This document shows positions 1 to 7,725 of a stretch of DNA of 44,326 bases, piece after piece. Both the position numbers and the translations under genes were made by a program. The notes under the pieces were generated by a model. The model was not told the origin of the DNA and did not search any database. It saw nothing but the letters and a program-made list of their open reading frames with translations. This stretch comes from CAMAVH01 sp036500145 (GTDB lineage Bacteria; Pseudomonadota; Alphaproteobacteria; SMXQ01): the NCBI GenBank assembly GCA_036500145.1, contig DASYCO010000060.1, positions 1 to 44,326 of the forward strand. Direction: 5' to 3'. Within the stretch, counting starts at the first letter, position 1; the number at the start of each line of letters is the position of its first letter.

Positions 1-1342
1 CGGCGCCCGCCGAATCGGCGCGCAGCGAGAACGATTCGATACGGAACGGCAGCAGCGATTCTTGCAGCTCGATCGGGATCAAGCGGGTATCGCCATGCGC
101 CATGGTGCGGAACGGACCGGAACCGTCATGGGTAGCGCAAGCGCCCCAGCCGCCGTGGCCGCTGTCATGGCCGTCGAAGGCCTTGCCGTCGGCGCGCTTG
201 CCGTAGAGGCGGAAGCCCGAATGGGTGCCGAAATGGCCGCCGGTGACGCGGTCGGGCAGCGCCTTCTCCAGCGTCTTGATCACCGCGTCGATCACGGTGG
301 GGAACGGCATGGAATAGTTGCCCATCGGCGCCGTGTCCTCGGCGCTCAGGATCTTGCCGGGCGGCAGGATCAGCTTGAGCGGACGGAACAGGCCTTCGTT
401 GGCCGGCTCGTCCGCCGCCACGAGATACTTGAAGGCGACGCGCGCCGTCGTCAGGCCGCCGCCGAAATAGCCGGAGTTGACGCAGCCCTTGGCCTGGTCG
501 GCGAGGCCGCTGTAGTCCACGGTCATCTCGTCGCCCTTGATGATGACCTTCACGCGGACCGGCAGCGGCGTATCGCCCTCGCCGTCGTTGTCGAGGAAGG
601 TCTCATGCTCGTAGGTGCCGTCCGGCAGCTCCAGGATGCGCGCGCGGGCCGCCGCTTCCGCCTGGTCCAGCATGGTGTTCATGGCGGTCAGGAAGGTCGG
701 CACGCCGTACTTCTCGGCCAGCATGACCACCTGGTCGCGGCCGAGCAGGCAGCCGGCCAGCTGCGCCGAGATGTCGCCCAGCAACTCGACCGGCAGGCGC
801 GTGTTGTTCTCGATGATGCGGTAGACTTCCTCGATGGGCTCGCCCTTGGACCACAGCTTGATGGAGCGCAGCTGCAGGCCTTCCATGAAGATGTCGGTCG
901 AGCGCGGCGTCGAGCCGCCGATGTCGATCCAGTGCACGTTGATGGCGAAGAAGCCGATCAGCTCGCCTTCTGTCGTCCGGATCGGCGTGTACATCACGGT
1001 GTTGTTGAGATGCTGGCCCTGCACCGCCGCATGGTTGCAGACGAGCACGTCGCCATGCAGCAGGCGGTCCTTGCCGTAGGTCTTGATGCCGTCGCGCACG
1101 CCGGTGCCGACCGAATCGGCGACGAAGGGCGGCATGCCGCCGGTGCACTGGGCGACGAGCTGGCCGTCCGCGTCGGTGATGCCGACCGCGAAGTCCTTGT
1201 ACTCGTAGATGTAGGGGCTGAAGGCCGTGCGCGTGATGTTGGCGTCGATCTGGTTGGAGATCGAGATCAGGCCGTGACGGATCACCTCGAGGGTGATCGG
1301 GTCGAGCTTCTCGACGGTCTTCTGCTTGGCGAGCGTGTTCAT
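1..1342 (-). CDS. hyuB: Hydantoinase B / oxoprolinase beta subunit, copy 1 (partial, C-terminus off the left edge)
   Basis: Minus-strand reading frame from ATG at 1342 to the window edge without a stop; 447 codons are present, and the intact copy 2 in this window has 563 residues, so about 116 C-terminal residues are missing. It begins MNTLAKQKTVEKLDPITLEV and contains family hallmarks: TRTAFSPYIYEYKDF, CNHAAVQGQHLNNTVMYTP, a central NSGYFGGGLTTARVAFKYL and the GHDSGHGGWGA stretch near the edge. HyuB pairs with HyuA to form an ATP-dependent amidase of the hydantoinase/oxoprolinase/acetone-carboxylase-like superfamily, opening cyclic amides in the cytoplasm. It starts 7 nt after the hyuA stop, so the two are co-transcribed and probably translationally coupled. 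The substrate is unknown. Highly similar to the hyuB at 8798-10489. Confidence 0.93.
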   Translation of the reverse strand, partial: MNTLAKQKTVEKLDPITLEVIRHGLISISNQIDANITRTAFSPYIYEYKDFAVGITDADGQLVAQCTGGMPPFVADSVGTGVRDGIKTYGKDRLLHGDVLVCNHAAVQGQHLNNTVMYTPIRTTEGELIGFFAINVHWIDIGGSTPRSTDIFMEGLQLRSIKLWSKGEPIEEVYRIIENNTRLPVELLGDISAQLAGCLLGRDQVVMLAEKYGVPTFLTAMNTMLDQAEAAARARILELPDGTYEHETFLDNDGEGDTPLPVRVKVIIKGDEMTVDYSGLADQAKGCVNSGYFGGGLTTARVAFKYLVAADEPANEGLFRPLKLILPPGKILSAEDTAPMGNYSMPFPTVIDAVIKTLEKALPDRVTGGHFGTHSGFRLYGKRADGKAFDGHDSGHGGWGACATHDGSGPFRTMAHGDTRLIPIELQESLLPFRIESFSLRADSAGA

Positions 1343-1349
1343 CTTCAGC

Positions 1350-3395
1350 CTACTTCCCGCAACTGATGCGAATTTCCTTGAGCGGCCCGATCTCGAACGT
1401 GTCGGTCGGTCCGACGATGGTGGTCGAGCCGTATTCCTCGAGCACCGCCGGGCCTTCGCCCTTGAAGCCGATGGGCAGCGAATAGCGGTCGAACACCTTG
1501 GCCGTCACCATCTTGCCGACGCTGCTGAACCACACCTCGCGCTCGCCCTCGACGGCGCCGATGGTGGCGACGTCGGGCAGCTTGGCGAGGTCCGGCCGGC
1601 GCTGGCGCGCGAAGGCCGAGAGATGCAGCGCCTGGAATTCGGCGCTCGCCTTGGCGTCGGCATGGCCGTAGCGGCGCTTGTAGTCGCGCTCAAAGGCGGC
1701 GCGCACCGCCGTCTCGTCGTTGAGGCCGCTGACCGGCACCTTGATGTTGTGGCGCTGGCCGACGTAGCGCATCTCGGCGAAGCGCTCGAAGAACACCTCG
1801 CTGGCGCCGAACTCCTTGGCCAGGGCGGCGGAGGCTTCCGCCTCCATCTCGGCGAAGGCGCCCTTGGCGGAGCCGACCAGCTTGCCGTCGAGCACGCCGG
1901 TGAAGGTCTTCGCGACGTCCAGGCGGGCGTCGGCGAGCAGCATGCCGACGGCGGAGAAGTTGCCCGGCGCCGGCGGGATGACGACCATCGGGATCGACAG
2001 CTCGTGCGCGAGCGCCGAAGAGTGCAGCGGTCCGCCGCCGCCATAGCTGAACAGCACGAAGTCGCGCGGGTCGAGGCCGTGCTGCACGGAGACCTGGCGG
2101 ATGGCGCCGGCCATGATCACGGTGCCGATGGCAAGGATGCCGTCGGCCGTCCGCGTCGCGCCGTCGGGCCCCGTATAGCCGAGCGGATCGGCGATCTTGC
2201 GGATGGCGCGCTCGGCGCCCTCGGTGTCGAGCGACAGCTCGCCGCCGAGGAAGCGCGCCGGATTGAGGCGGCCGAGCACCAGGTTGGCGTCGGTGATGGT
2301 CGGCTCGGTGCCGCCGCGGCGGTAGCAGACGGGACCCGGCGTCGAGCCGGCGCTCTGCGGACCGACATGCAGGCGGCTTTGCTTGTCGAGCCAGGCGATG
2401 GAGCCGCCGCCGGCGCCCACTTCGACGATGTCGATGACCGGCGACTTGATCGGGAAGCCCTTGGTGTAGCCGTTGGCGTAGTAGACCGAATCGACGGAGA
2501 AGCGGCCGTTCTCGACGAGGGCGCATTTCGCCGTCGTGCCACCCATGTCGAAGGCGATGATGTTCTTGAAGCCGAGCGCTTCGCCATAGGCGCCGGCGCC
2601 GATGCAGCCGCCGATGGGCCCGGATTCCACGAGGCCGATGGGCTGGCGGCAGGTGCGCTCGACGGAGAGCAGCCCGCCGTTCGAGCCCATCATGAAGAGA
2701 GAGCCGGAGAAGCCCTTGCCGTCGAGGTCGCTGGCGAGCTGGCGGATGTAGGAGCTGACCTGCGGGCCGACGTAGGCGTTGGCGGCGACGGTCGCCGTGC
2801 GCTCGTACTCGTACCACTCGCGCGTCAGCTCGGTGCTGTAGGTCACGTAGACGTCGGGCAGGAGCTTCTTCAGGTGCGCGGCGGCCTGTTCCTCATGCGC
2901 CGGGTTGGCGTAGGAGTTCATGAAGAAGACGGCGACCGCCTCGATCTTCTCGGCCTTGATCTTCTCGGCCAGCGCGGTCAGCGCGGCGAGGTCAAGCGCC
3001 ACCACCGTGTTGCCCTGGCTGTCCATGCGTTCCGGCACCTCGAAGCGGCGCTCGCGCGGGATTAGCGGCTCGTCGCGCTGGTAGTGCAGGTCGAACGGGT
3101 CCGGGCGGTTGCCGCGCGCGATCTCGAGCACGTCGCGGAAGCCTTCTGTCGTCACCAGGGCCGCCTTGGCGCCCTTGCGCTGGATGTAGGCGTTGATGAC
3201 CAGCGTCGTGCCGTGGTTCAGGAACGTCGCCTGGTCGGGCGTCAGCTTCGCCTTGCCGAAGCAGTCGAGAATGCCGCTGACGAAGTTGTCATAGGTCGTC
3301 GGGCTCTTGGTGTAGACGACTTTTCCGGCGTCATGGTCGTAGGCGACCAGGTCGGTGAAAGTGCCGCCGATATCGACGGCAACGACGTAAGGCAT
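1350..3395 (-). CDS. hyuA: Hydantoinase A / oxoprolinase alpha subunit, copy 1
   Basis: 681-residue HyuA. The N-terminal ATP-binding motif DIGGTFTDLV lies at residues 8-17, the HGTT loop near residue 61, the FDMGGTTAKCALV actin-like phosphate-binding segment near 285, and SYGGGGPLH near 450; length fits the family (about 680-700). HyuA supplies the ATPase half of an ATP-dependent cyclic-amide hydrolase with HyuB. ATG at 3395 is preceded by AGAGG at an 8-nt spacing. It leads the hyuA-hyuB operon running off the left edge, and a strong dyad (3465-3479) sits about 70 nt upstream. By eye roughly nine residues in ten match copy 2 with no gaps. 5-Oxoproline, N-methylhydantoin, caprolactam and similar rings are all possible substrates; the sequence does not decide. 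Confidence 0.95.
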   Translation of the reverse strand: MPYVVAVDIGGTFTDLVAYDHDAGKVVYTKSPTTYDNFVSGILDCFGKAKLTPDQATFLNHGTTLVINAYIQRKGAKAALVTTEGFRDVLEIARGNRPDPFDLHYQRDEPLIPRERRFEVPERMDSQGNTVVALDLAALTALAEKIKAEKIEAVAVFFMNSYANPAHEEQAAAHLKKLLPDVYVTYSTELTREWYEYERTATVAANAYVGPQVSSYIRQLASDLDGKGFSGSLFMMGSNGGLLSVERTCRQPIGLVESGPIGGCIGAGAYGEALGFKNIIAFDMGGTTAKCALVENGRFSVDSVYYANGYTKGFPIKSPVIDIVEVGAGGGSIAWLDKQSRLHVGPQSAGSTPGPVCYRRGGTEPTITDANLVLGRLNPARFLGGELSLDTEGAERAIRKIADPLGYTGPDGATRTADGILAIGTVIMAGAIRQVSVQHGLDPRDFVLFSYGGGGPLHSSALAHELSIPMVVIPPAPGNFSAVGMLLADARLDVAKTFTGVLDGKLVGSAKGAFAEMEAEASAALAKEFGASEVFFERFAEMRYVGQRHNIKVPVSGLNDETAVRAAFERDYKRRYGHADAKASAEFQALHLSAFARQRRPDLAKLPDVATIGAVEGEREVWFSSVGKMVTAKVFDRYSLPIGFKGEGPAVLEEYGSTTIVGPTDTFEIGPLKEIRISCGK

Positions 3396-3455
3396 CTATG
3401 AACCTCTGAAACTTTCGGCGGGACGCGAAGCGCCGTAACCTATGTCAAACCGCAC

Positions 3456-3487
3456 GGCGAAAAAGACTAAATCTTAGTCTTATCGCC
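3456..3487. promoter_or_regulatory. Inverted-repeat operator candidate (site A) upstream of hyuA copy 1
   Basis: The core AAGACTAAATCTTAGTCTT (3463-3481) is a perfect 8-bp dyad with a 3-nt centre, flanked by outer arms GGCGA (3456-3460) and TCGCC (3483-3487). It lies 70-85 nt upstream of the hyuA ATG and on the other side about 65 nt before the small membrane-protein gene, so it could control either. Its 15-bp core GACTAA-N3-TTAGTC matches the GACGAA-N3-TTCGTC dyads at 17621, 18229 and 22239. No T-tract follows on the side away from hyuA that would make it a terminator. Confidence 0.6.
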
Positions 3488-3549
3488 GCCGTCACCCTGC
3501 CCGATAATGCCGATAACGTCGGGCTTACACGGCACATCAAGGGAAACGC

Positions 3550-3771
3550 ATGGCCTCCTATCCGATCCTCGACTTCATCGTCCGCCACGGCCGCACGCTC
3601 GCCCTGGCGCTGGCCGCGGCGACGCTCGCCGCCTGCCTTTTCGCCGCCGTGGCGCTCGGCAGCTGGCTCTGGCTGATCGGCGGCGTGGCGGGCGGCGTGC
3701 TGGTCTACGGCTTCGTGGCCAGCTACGCCGAACTCGTCCGCCTCGTCACCGACATGCTGATGCCGAAGTAA
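3550..3771 (+). CDS. Small two-helix membrane protein, unknown function
   Basis: 73-residue protein with two hydrophobic segments: about residues 16-37 (LALALAAATLAACLFAAVAL) and about 41-60 (LWLIGGVAGGVLVYGFVASY), ending in a short amphipathic tail LVRLVTDMLMPK. AAGGGAAACGC precedes the ATG, giving a usable ribosome site. It is a lone plus-strand gene, divergent from hyuA and ending 4 nt before the stop of the convergent TctC gene. The low Asp/Glu content and the helix-glycine-helix pattern indicate an inner-membrane protein. I do not recognise the family. It is too short to be TctB (usually about 150 residues with four helices), although its setting beside TctC genes invites that comparison. 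Confidence 0.7.
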   Translation: MASYPILDFIVRHGRTLALALAAATLAACLFAAVALGSWLWLIGGVAGGVLVYGFVASYAELVRLVTDMLMPK

Positions 3772-3775
3772 AAGC

Positions 3776-4825
3776 CTACTCCGCCCCGGATTCGGGCAGG
3801 ACTTCGCGCGCCCGGGCGACGGCCGAGGCCGGCAGGGCATAGAGCTGCTTCACGAGCTTGTCGATCTCCTCGCCCGAGATCGGCGTGACGTCGAGGCTCT
3901 GCTTCTCCGCCAGGACGATGAACTCCGGATCCTTCAAGGTGTCGTTGTAGGCCTTGCGGACCATGGCGACCCGCTCGGCCGGCACGCCGGGGCCCATGAA
4001 CGAGGGATAGCCCATCTCGGTCGGCGAGCAGAGCACCTGGATCGCCTGGCGGTCCTCTTCGCTGCGCGCGAGGTCGATGGCCACGGGGACGTTGGCGGGA
4101 ACGTCCGGATCCGGCTTCAGGCCGAGCTGGACGATGACCGTCACCGTGCCGTCCTTCACGAAATTGACCGTGCGGCCGCTGTTGAGCGACGTCCAGGTCA
4201 CGCCGATCTTGCCATGCACTTCCTGCTTCTCCATGGCGAGGTCGACGTCGCCGGAAGACTTGTAGCCCGGGACGATCTTGAACTTGGTGCCGGTGAAGCG
4301 GTTCAGCATCGCCGGAAAGACGCCGGTGTCCTGGCCGGGGCTGGTCGCGCCGACGATCACTTCCGTCTTCATGGCTTCCTGGATCGTGCGCACCGGGGTC
4401 GCCGCCGACCAGACTTCGCCGATCGAGATGCTGCGCGCCGGGCTGCCGATCCACTGAAACTTCGTCGGGTCGAAAGTCGCCGCCGGCATCTTCAGCAGCG
4501 GCGCCAGCACGAAGCCGCGCGTGATGAAGCCCCAGTAGGTGCCGTCCTGCGGCGCGATGCTGTAGAGGTAGTTCGAGGCCTTGATGCCGCCCGCGCCGGG
4601 CATGTTCTGCACCACGATGGTCGGCTCGCCCGGCAGATGCTTGCCGAGCACGCGCTGCAGCGTGCGCGGATAGGCGCCGACGGCGCCCGGGCTGGGCCCC
4701 GTGCCGATGATCATGTTCAGGGTCTTGCCCTTGTAGAAATTGTCCTGCGCGGCCGCAGGCGGCGTGCCGCCGATCAGGCCGGCCAGCGCGACCGCCATTG
4801 CCGCCGCGTAAATCGTCTTGCCCAT
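3776..4825 (-). CDS. Tripartite tricarboxylate transporter substrate-binding protein (TctC/Bug family), divergent ligand loop
   Basis: 349 residues from ATG 4825, which is preceded by GGGAGA; the reading frame continues upstream but this start directly gives a signal peptide (MGKTIYAAAMAVALAGLIGG, cleavage after PPAAA). The family signature GKHLPGEPTIVVQNMPGAGG follows near residue 70, then DGTYWGF and the two-lobe body with GATSPGQDTG. TctC proteins are periplasmic and hand carboxylic acids to the TctA/TctB membrane complex. Unlike the other copies here, the first loop reads GTGPSPGAVGAYPR: the usual GG-x-x-D is lost and two residues are added, so ligand choice may differ. Last gene of the winged-helix/flavoprotein/flavin-reductase cluster, 41 nt after the flavin reductase. 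Confidence 0.9.
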   Translation of the reverse strand: MGKTIYAAAMAVALAGLIGGTPPAAAQDNFYKGKTLNMIIGTGPSPGAVGAYPRTLQRVLGKHLPGEPTIVVQNMPGAGGIKASNYLYSIAPQDGTYWGFITRGFVLAPLLKMPAATFDPTKFQWIGSPARSISIGEVWSAATPVRTIQEAMKTEVIVGATSPGQDTGVFPAMLNRFTGTKFKIVPGYKSSGDVDLAMEKQEVHGKIGVTWTSLNSGRTVNFVKDGTVTVIVQLGLKPDPDVPANVPVAIDLARSEEDRQAIQVLCSPTEMGYPSFMGPGVPAERVAMVRKAYNDTLKDPEFIVLAEKQSLDVTPISGEEIDKLVKQLYALPASAVARAREVLPESGAE

Positions 4826-4866
4826 GTTCGTCTCCCGGTCGTTCTGCGTTCTTGCGTTTCTGGTTC

Positions 4867-5520
4867 TCAAGTCATCGCGCGGTGGTACGAGCCGCGCCAG
4901 TCCGAGCCTTCCTTGAAGTCCTCGTCCTTGCCGTCGTAGGTCCAGTAGGCCTTCGTCGGCTTGTCGTAGGCCGGCACGAAGCTGCCCTGGTAGGGATGGC
5001 CGCAGTAATGCGCCGGCTTCGCATGGTCCCAAATGATGTTGCCGTCCTTGTCCATGCAGTCCTCGTTGACGCTGACGGCTTCGACCTTGCCGCAGATCAT
5101 GAGGCGGTGCAGCCACTGCTGCGTCCATTCGACGCGGCATTCGAAGTGGCTGCGGCATTCCAGCACGCGCGGCGGCTTGACCACGCGCGACGGCACCTGG
5201 CCCAGGCCGGCGCGTTCCAGCTCGTTGATGCCGGCCTTGAACGACAGGCCGCAGACGACGATCTTGTTGAGCACTTCCTGCTCGAACGGCACAAGATTCA
5301 CGGTGAACTCGCCGTTGGCGCGGATGTTGTTCGCCGTGTCCTTGTCCGCGCCGACCGTGAAGGCGATGTAGACCGGATCATGGCAGACGCGCGTGCAGGT
5401 GCCGAACGAGGCGGCGTTGACGCGCCCCTGGTTGTCGACGGTGGTGATCACGGCGAGCGCGGAGCTCGGCGCGAAGATGTTGTCCCACCATTCCTTCTTG
5501 ACGTCGATCTTGTTGACCAT
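4867..5520 (-). CDS. Flavin reductase-like domain protein (FMN-binding split barrel)
   Basis: 217 residues matching the flavin-reductase-like family: FAPSSALAVITTVDNQGRVNAASFG at the start of the barrel (family pattern P-x-P-V-x-V-x-T), then DPVYIAFTVGADKDTANNIRANGEFTVNL and a later LICGKVEAV-type strand (LMICGKVEAVSVNED). Such proteins bind FMN and either reduce flavin with NAD(P)H for a two-component monooxygenase or act as flavoproteins themselves. The C-terminus is longer than in the minimal reductases and ends in an aromatic-rich tail (HYCGHPYQGSF, WTYDGKDEDF). ATG at 5520 lies 5 nt after the upstream flavoprotein stop, so they form one operon. No partner monooxygenase is visible in this window. 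Confidence 0.87.
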   Translation of the reverse strand: MVNKIDVKKEWWDNIFAPSSALAVITTVDNQGRVNAASFGTCTRVCHDPVYIAFTVGADKDTANNIRANGEFTVNLVPFEQEVLNKIVVCGLSFKAGINELERAGLGQVPSRVVKPPRVLECRSHFECRVEWTQQWLHRLMICGKVEAVSVNEDCMDKDGNIIWDHAKPAHYCGHPYQGSFVPAYDKPTKAYWTYDGKDEDFKEGSDWRGSYHRAMT

Positions 5521-5525
5521 CGTTC

Positions 5526-6998
5526 CTATCCCACGTTGCGGTGACTTTGCGCAGCTTCCTGCGCGGAGATCGTCCTTGCGGCGATGAAGCCGAGACTAAG
5601 GGCCTTGCACAGGCCGCCGACATAGCCGTCCATCGGGCCGCCCTCGAGGCCGCCCGTGCAGGCGCCGGCGGCGTAGAGGCCGGAGATGGGCCGGCCGGCG
5701 GCGTCGAGCGCGCGCGCCTCGCCGTCGATGGCGATGCCGCCCATGGTGTAGGTCAGGCCCGGCGCGAGCTTGATGGCGTGGAACGGCGCCTGGGCAATCG
5801 GCGCGATCTGCGTGCGGGTCGAGGAGCTGCGCAGCACGCCGAACATGCGGCCGGGCGCGCGCGGAGGCGAAAGCCTGTCGGGCGTGCCGGCGGCGACGGC
5901 GCGGTTGTAGTCCTCGACCGTCGCGACCAGCGCGTCCGCCGGCAGGCCGAGCTTGGCCGCCAGTTCCGCCAGCGTATTGGCCGACGTCAAAGTGCCGCCG
6001 CAGTCGACCAAGTGCGGATTGGGCGGCGTGAATTCCAGCTTGCCCGGGCCTTCCCAGATCGCCTGGTCGAAGATCGCGGTCGCGCTCAGGGGATCGTCGA
6101 ACCCGGCGATGACGTTCGTCATGGCGACGCCGCCGCTGCCTTCGTCGATGAAGCGCTTGCCGTCGCGCCCGACGACGATGGCGCTGCTCGCCAGCGTGTC
6201 GATGGTCGGGTAAGGCCACAGCACGTTGTTGGTCAGCGCCTCCTGCACGAGAAGGTGGCCATAGAAGCGGTTCATGCCGACGAGCTTGGCGCCGATCTTC
6301 TCGGCCATGGCGAGCGCGTCGCCGCGCCCCGTCTTGGCGTTGCGCGACACGAGCGATTCGGGCTTGGGCGAGATGAAGCGGCGCACCAGATCGGGATTAC
6401 CTTGGAAGCCGCCGTCGGCCAGCACCACGGCCGCGGCGCGAAACTCCACCGTCTCGCCGCCGCGCTCGGCCTTCACGCCGACGACTTTTCCTCCGTCCAT
6501 CACCAGGGCGCGCGCGCGCGTGCCGAACGAGAAGCTGCCGCCGCGCTTGAGGAAATTGCGTTCCAGCGCGCTCAGCGCCTGATCCGGGCCGCGCCCTTCC
6601 CAGCCGAACCCTGGCTTGGCCGGACGCGGCGGCGCCATCGACCAGTTCGAAGCCGCCTTGCCGGGCCGCGTGATCTTGACGAACTTGGCGCCTTCTTCGC
6701 GGAACCACTTGAAGGCCTCGCCGACGGTTTCGGCGATGGCGCGGGCCTGCGCCGTGTCGGCGGCGCCTTCGGTGTCGCCGAGGATCGCGTCGTAGAGCGT
6801 GTCTGCGTCGGAGGTCGGGTCGGAATGGGCGAGGTTGAACGAGCCGCTCGCGATGCGCGAATTGCAGAGATAGCGGTCGTCCTTGCCCGCCTCGAGGACG
6901 AGCACGCGGCGTCCTTGCTGCAGCAGGCGATTGGCCGCGGTGAGGCCGGCAAGGCCTGCGCCCACGACCACCACATCGGCGTCGATCGACGAACCCAT
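5526..6998 (-). CDS. FAD-dependent oxidoreductase, fumarate reductase/tricarballylate dehydrogenase-like (FAD_binding_2)
   Basis: About 490 residues. The N-terminal dinucleotide-binding motif is VVVVGAGLAGLTAANRLLQQG followed by VLVLEAG, the FAD_binding_2 core includes AAAVVLADGGFQGNPDLVRRF, and the C-terminal FAD segment reads TYTMGGIAIDGEARALD...ISGLYAAGACTGG. The family covers succinate/fumarate-type dehydrogenases, 3-ketosteroid dehydrogenases and tricarballylate dehydrogenase TcuA; the adjacent TctC protein makes a carboxylic acid substrate plausible. Three in-phase starts (GTG 7004, ATG 7001, ATG 6998) follow AGGGA; ATG 6998 has the best spacing (6 nt) and is chosen. A dyad at 7097-7111 lies about 100 nt upstream. 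Co-transcribed with the flavin reductase. Confidence 0.9.
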   Translation of the reverse strand: MGSSIDADVVVVGAGLAGLTAANRLLQQGRRVLVLEAGKDDRYLCNSRIASGSFNLAHSDPTSDADTLYDAILGDTEGAADTAQARAIAETVGEAFKWFREEGAKFVKITRPGKAASNWSMAPPRPAKPGFGWEGRGPDQALSALERNFLKRGGSFSFGTRARALVMDGGKVVGVKAERGGETVEFRAAAVVLADGGFQGNPDLVRRFISPKPESLVSRNAKTGRGDALAMAEKIGAKLVGMNRFYGHLLVQEALTNNVLWPYPTIDTLASSAIVVGRDGKRFIDEGSGGVAMTNVIAGFDDPLSATAIFDQAIWEGPGKLEFTPPNPHLVDCGGTLTSANTLAELAAKLGLPADALVATVEDYNRAVAAGTPDRLSPPRAPGRMFGVLRSSSTRTQIAPIAQAPFHAIKLAPGLTYTMGGIAIDGEARALDAAGRPISGLYAAGACTGGLEGGPMDGYVGGLCKALSLGFIAARTISAQEAAQSHRNVG

Positions 6999-7091
6999 CA
7001 TCACTCCCTGACCAGACGGCGGCTTCGGCCGCCCGACGCTGTGCAGCGCCTTATTTTATTTGGGTCGATAATGGCAACCGGCGTGGTTGCA

Positions 7092-7111
7092 AAAAAGCCT
7101 AGTTTTTAGGC
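7092..7111. promoter_or_regulatory. Dyad GCCTAG-N3-TTAGGC (site D): operator or terminator between regulator and flavoprotein
   Basis: GCCTAGTTTTTAGGC (7097-7111) is a 15-bp dyad whose arms match in 5 of 6 positions. Read on the minus strand it is a short hairpin followed by TTTTTT (7091-7096), so it can end transcription of the winged-helix gene, whose stop codon abuts it. Its geometry (6-3-6) and bases also match the dyads at 3465, 17621, 18229 and 22239, and it lies about 100 nt upstream of the flavoprotein ATG. Both readings are possible, and the sequence alone does not choose. Confidence 0.45.
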
Positions 7112-7507
7112 CTATTTCGCCGCTTTCGGCTTGCGCTTGCGGGTCAGGCCGAGCGTCTCGTTGAGGCTCAGGTAGCCCTCGACCATGTTCTCGAAATCGA
7201 CGACGCACTGGCGCGACGGCACGATCTGCTTGCGCCGCGCGTCGTCGGGCGCCGGCAGGATCTGCAGGAAGCCGCGCGAGACGGCGAGCGTGATGATGCG
7301 GCGGGCGGTTTCCTTGGAGCAGCGCACGGCGGCGATGCATTCGCGCACGCTGGGCGGCGCTTTCGCGTAATGGCCGCGCATCACGATCGTCCAGATGATC
7401 GTATGGTCGCGCGTCAGGCGGAAGTAGCGCACGCTGCGCCCGCGATTCGTCGAGCGATGCGTGTTGATGCGCCACTCCGCGAAGGCCTGGTAACGGTTGA
7501 TCGCCAT
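7112..7507 (-). CDS. Small winged-helix (MarR-like) transcriptional regulator, copy 1
   Basis: 131 residues. The core reads HTIIWTIVMRGHY, then a helix-turn-helix SVRECIAAVRCSKETARRIITLAVSRGFLQ, then a wing with a basic loop (PDDARRKQIV), and a C-terminal helix (CVVDFENMVEGYLSL), the order seen in MarR-type repressors, but at about 130 residues it lacks much of the usual dimerisation helices. The protein is clearly paralogous to the regulator at 17788-18198: both share YxAFAExRI, a RxFRxT segment, the MRGHY stretch and the HTH. It precedes the flavoprotein operon on the same strand, so it may regulate that operon and hyuA. Effector unknown. Confidence 0.8.
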   Translation of the reverse strand: MAINRYQAFAEWRINTHRSTNRGRSVRYFRLTRDHTIIWTIVMRGHYAKAPPSVRECIAAVRCSKETARRIITLAVSRGFLQILPAPDDARRKQIVPSRQCVVDFENMVEGYLSLNETLGLTRKRKPKAAK

Positions 7508-7665
7508 CTGTCCTGAAAAGGCCCGGCGGGCGCTGTCCTGCCGTGGGAACGGGCCCCCTTCCGACTGTCATTTTCGGGCGCGGCCCCGCCGAAGGCAAGC
7601 GGGATCGCGAAAATTCGCCCGGTTTTCCAGGCATTTACCCATATTTTCCGATGCCCTCCAGCAAT

Positions 7666-7693
7666 CAGGCCCGCCTCTTGCGAGACGGGCCTG
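7666..7693 (-). terminator. GC-rich hairpin downstream of TctC gene (7726-8745)
   Basis: CAGGCCCG (7666-7673) pairs perfectly with CGGGCCTG (7686-7693); inner CTC/GAG pairs close a TTGC loop. It lies 33 nt past the stop of the minus-strand TctC gene. No T-run follows on the minus strand, so it may be a weak or Rho-assisted terminator, or an mRNA-end stabilising hairpin. Confidence 0.55.
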
Positions 7694-7725
7694 AGAGCCT
7701 CGGGCGTCTGCCGCTTGCGGCAGGC

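Noticed and set aside
62..1366. Long plus-strand reading frame opposite hyuB copy 1
   Set aside because: It is antisense to a well-supported HyuB, has Arg/Ala/Gly/His-rich composition typical of out-of-phase high-GC sequence, and has no ribosome site or family motif.
3396..3549. Possible terminator role for the 3463-3481 hairpin
   Set aside because: Both flanking genes start here, so there is no upstream transcript to end; an operator role is favoured.
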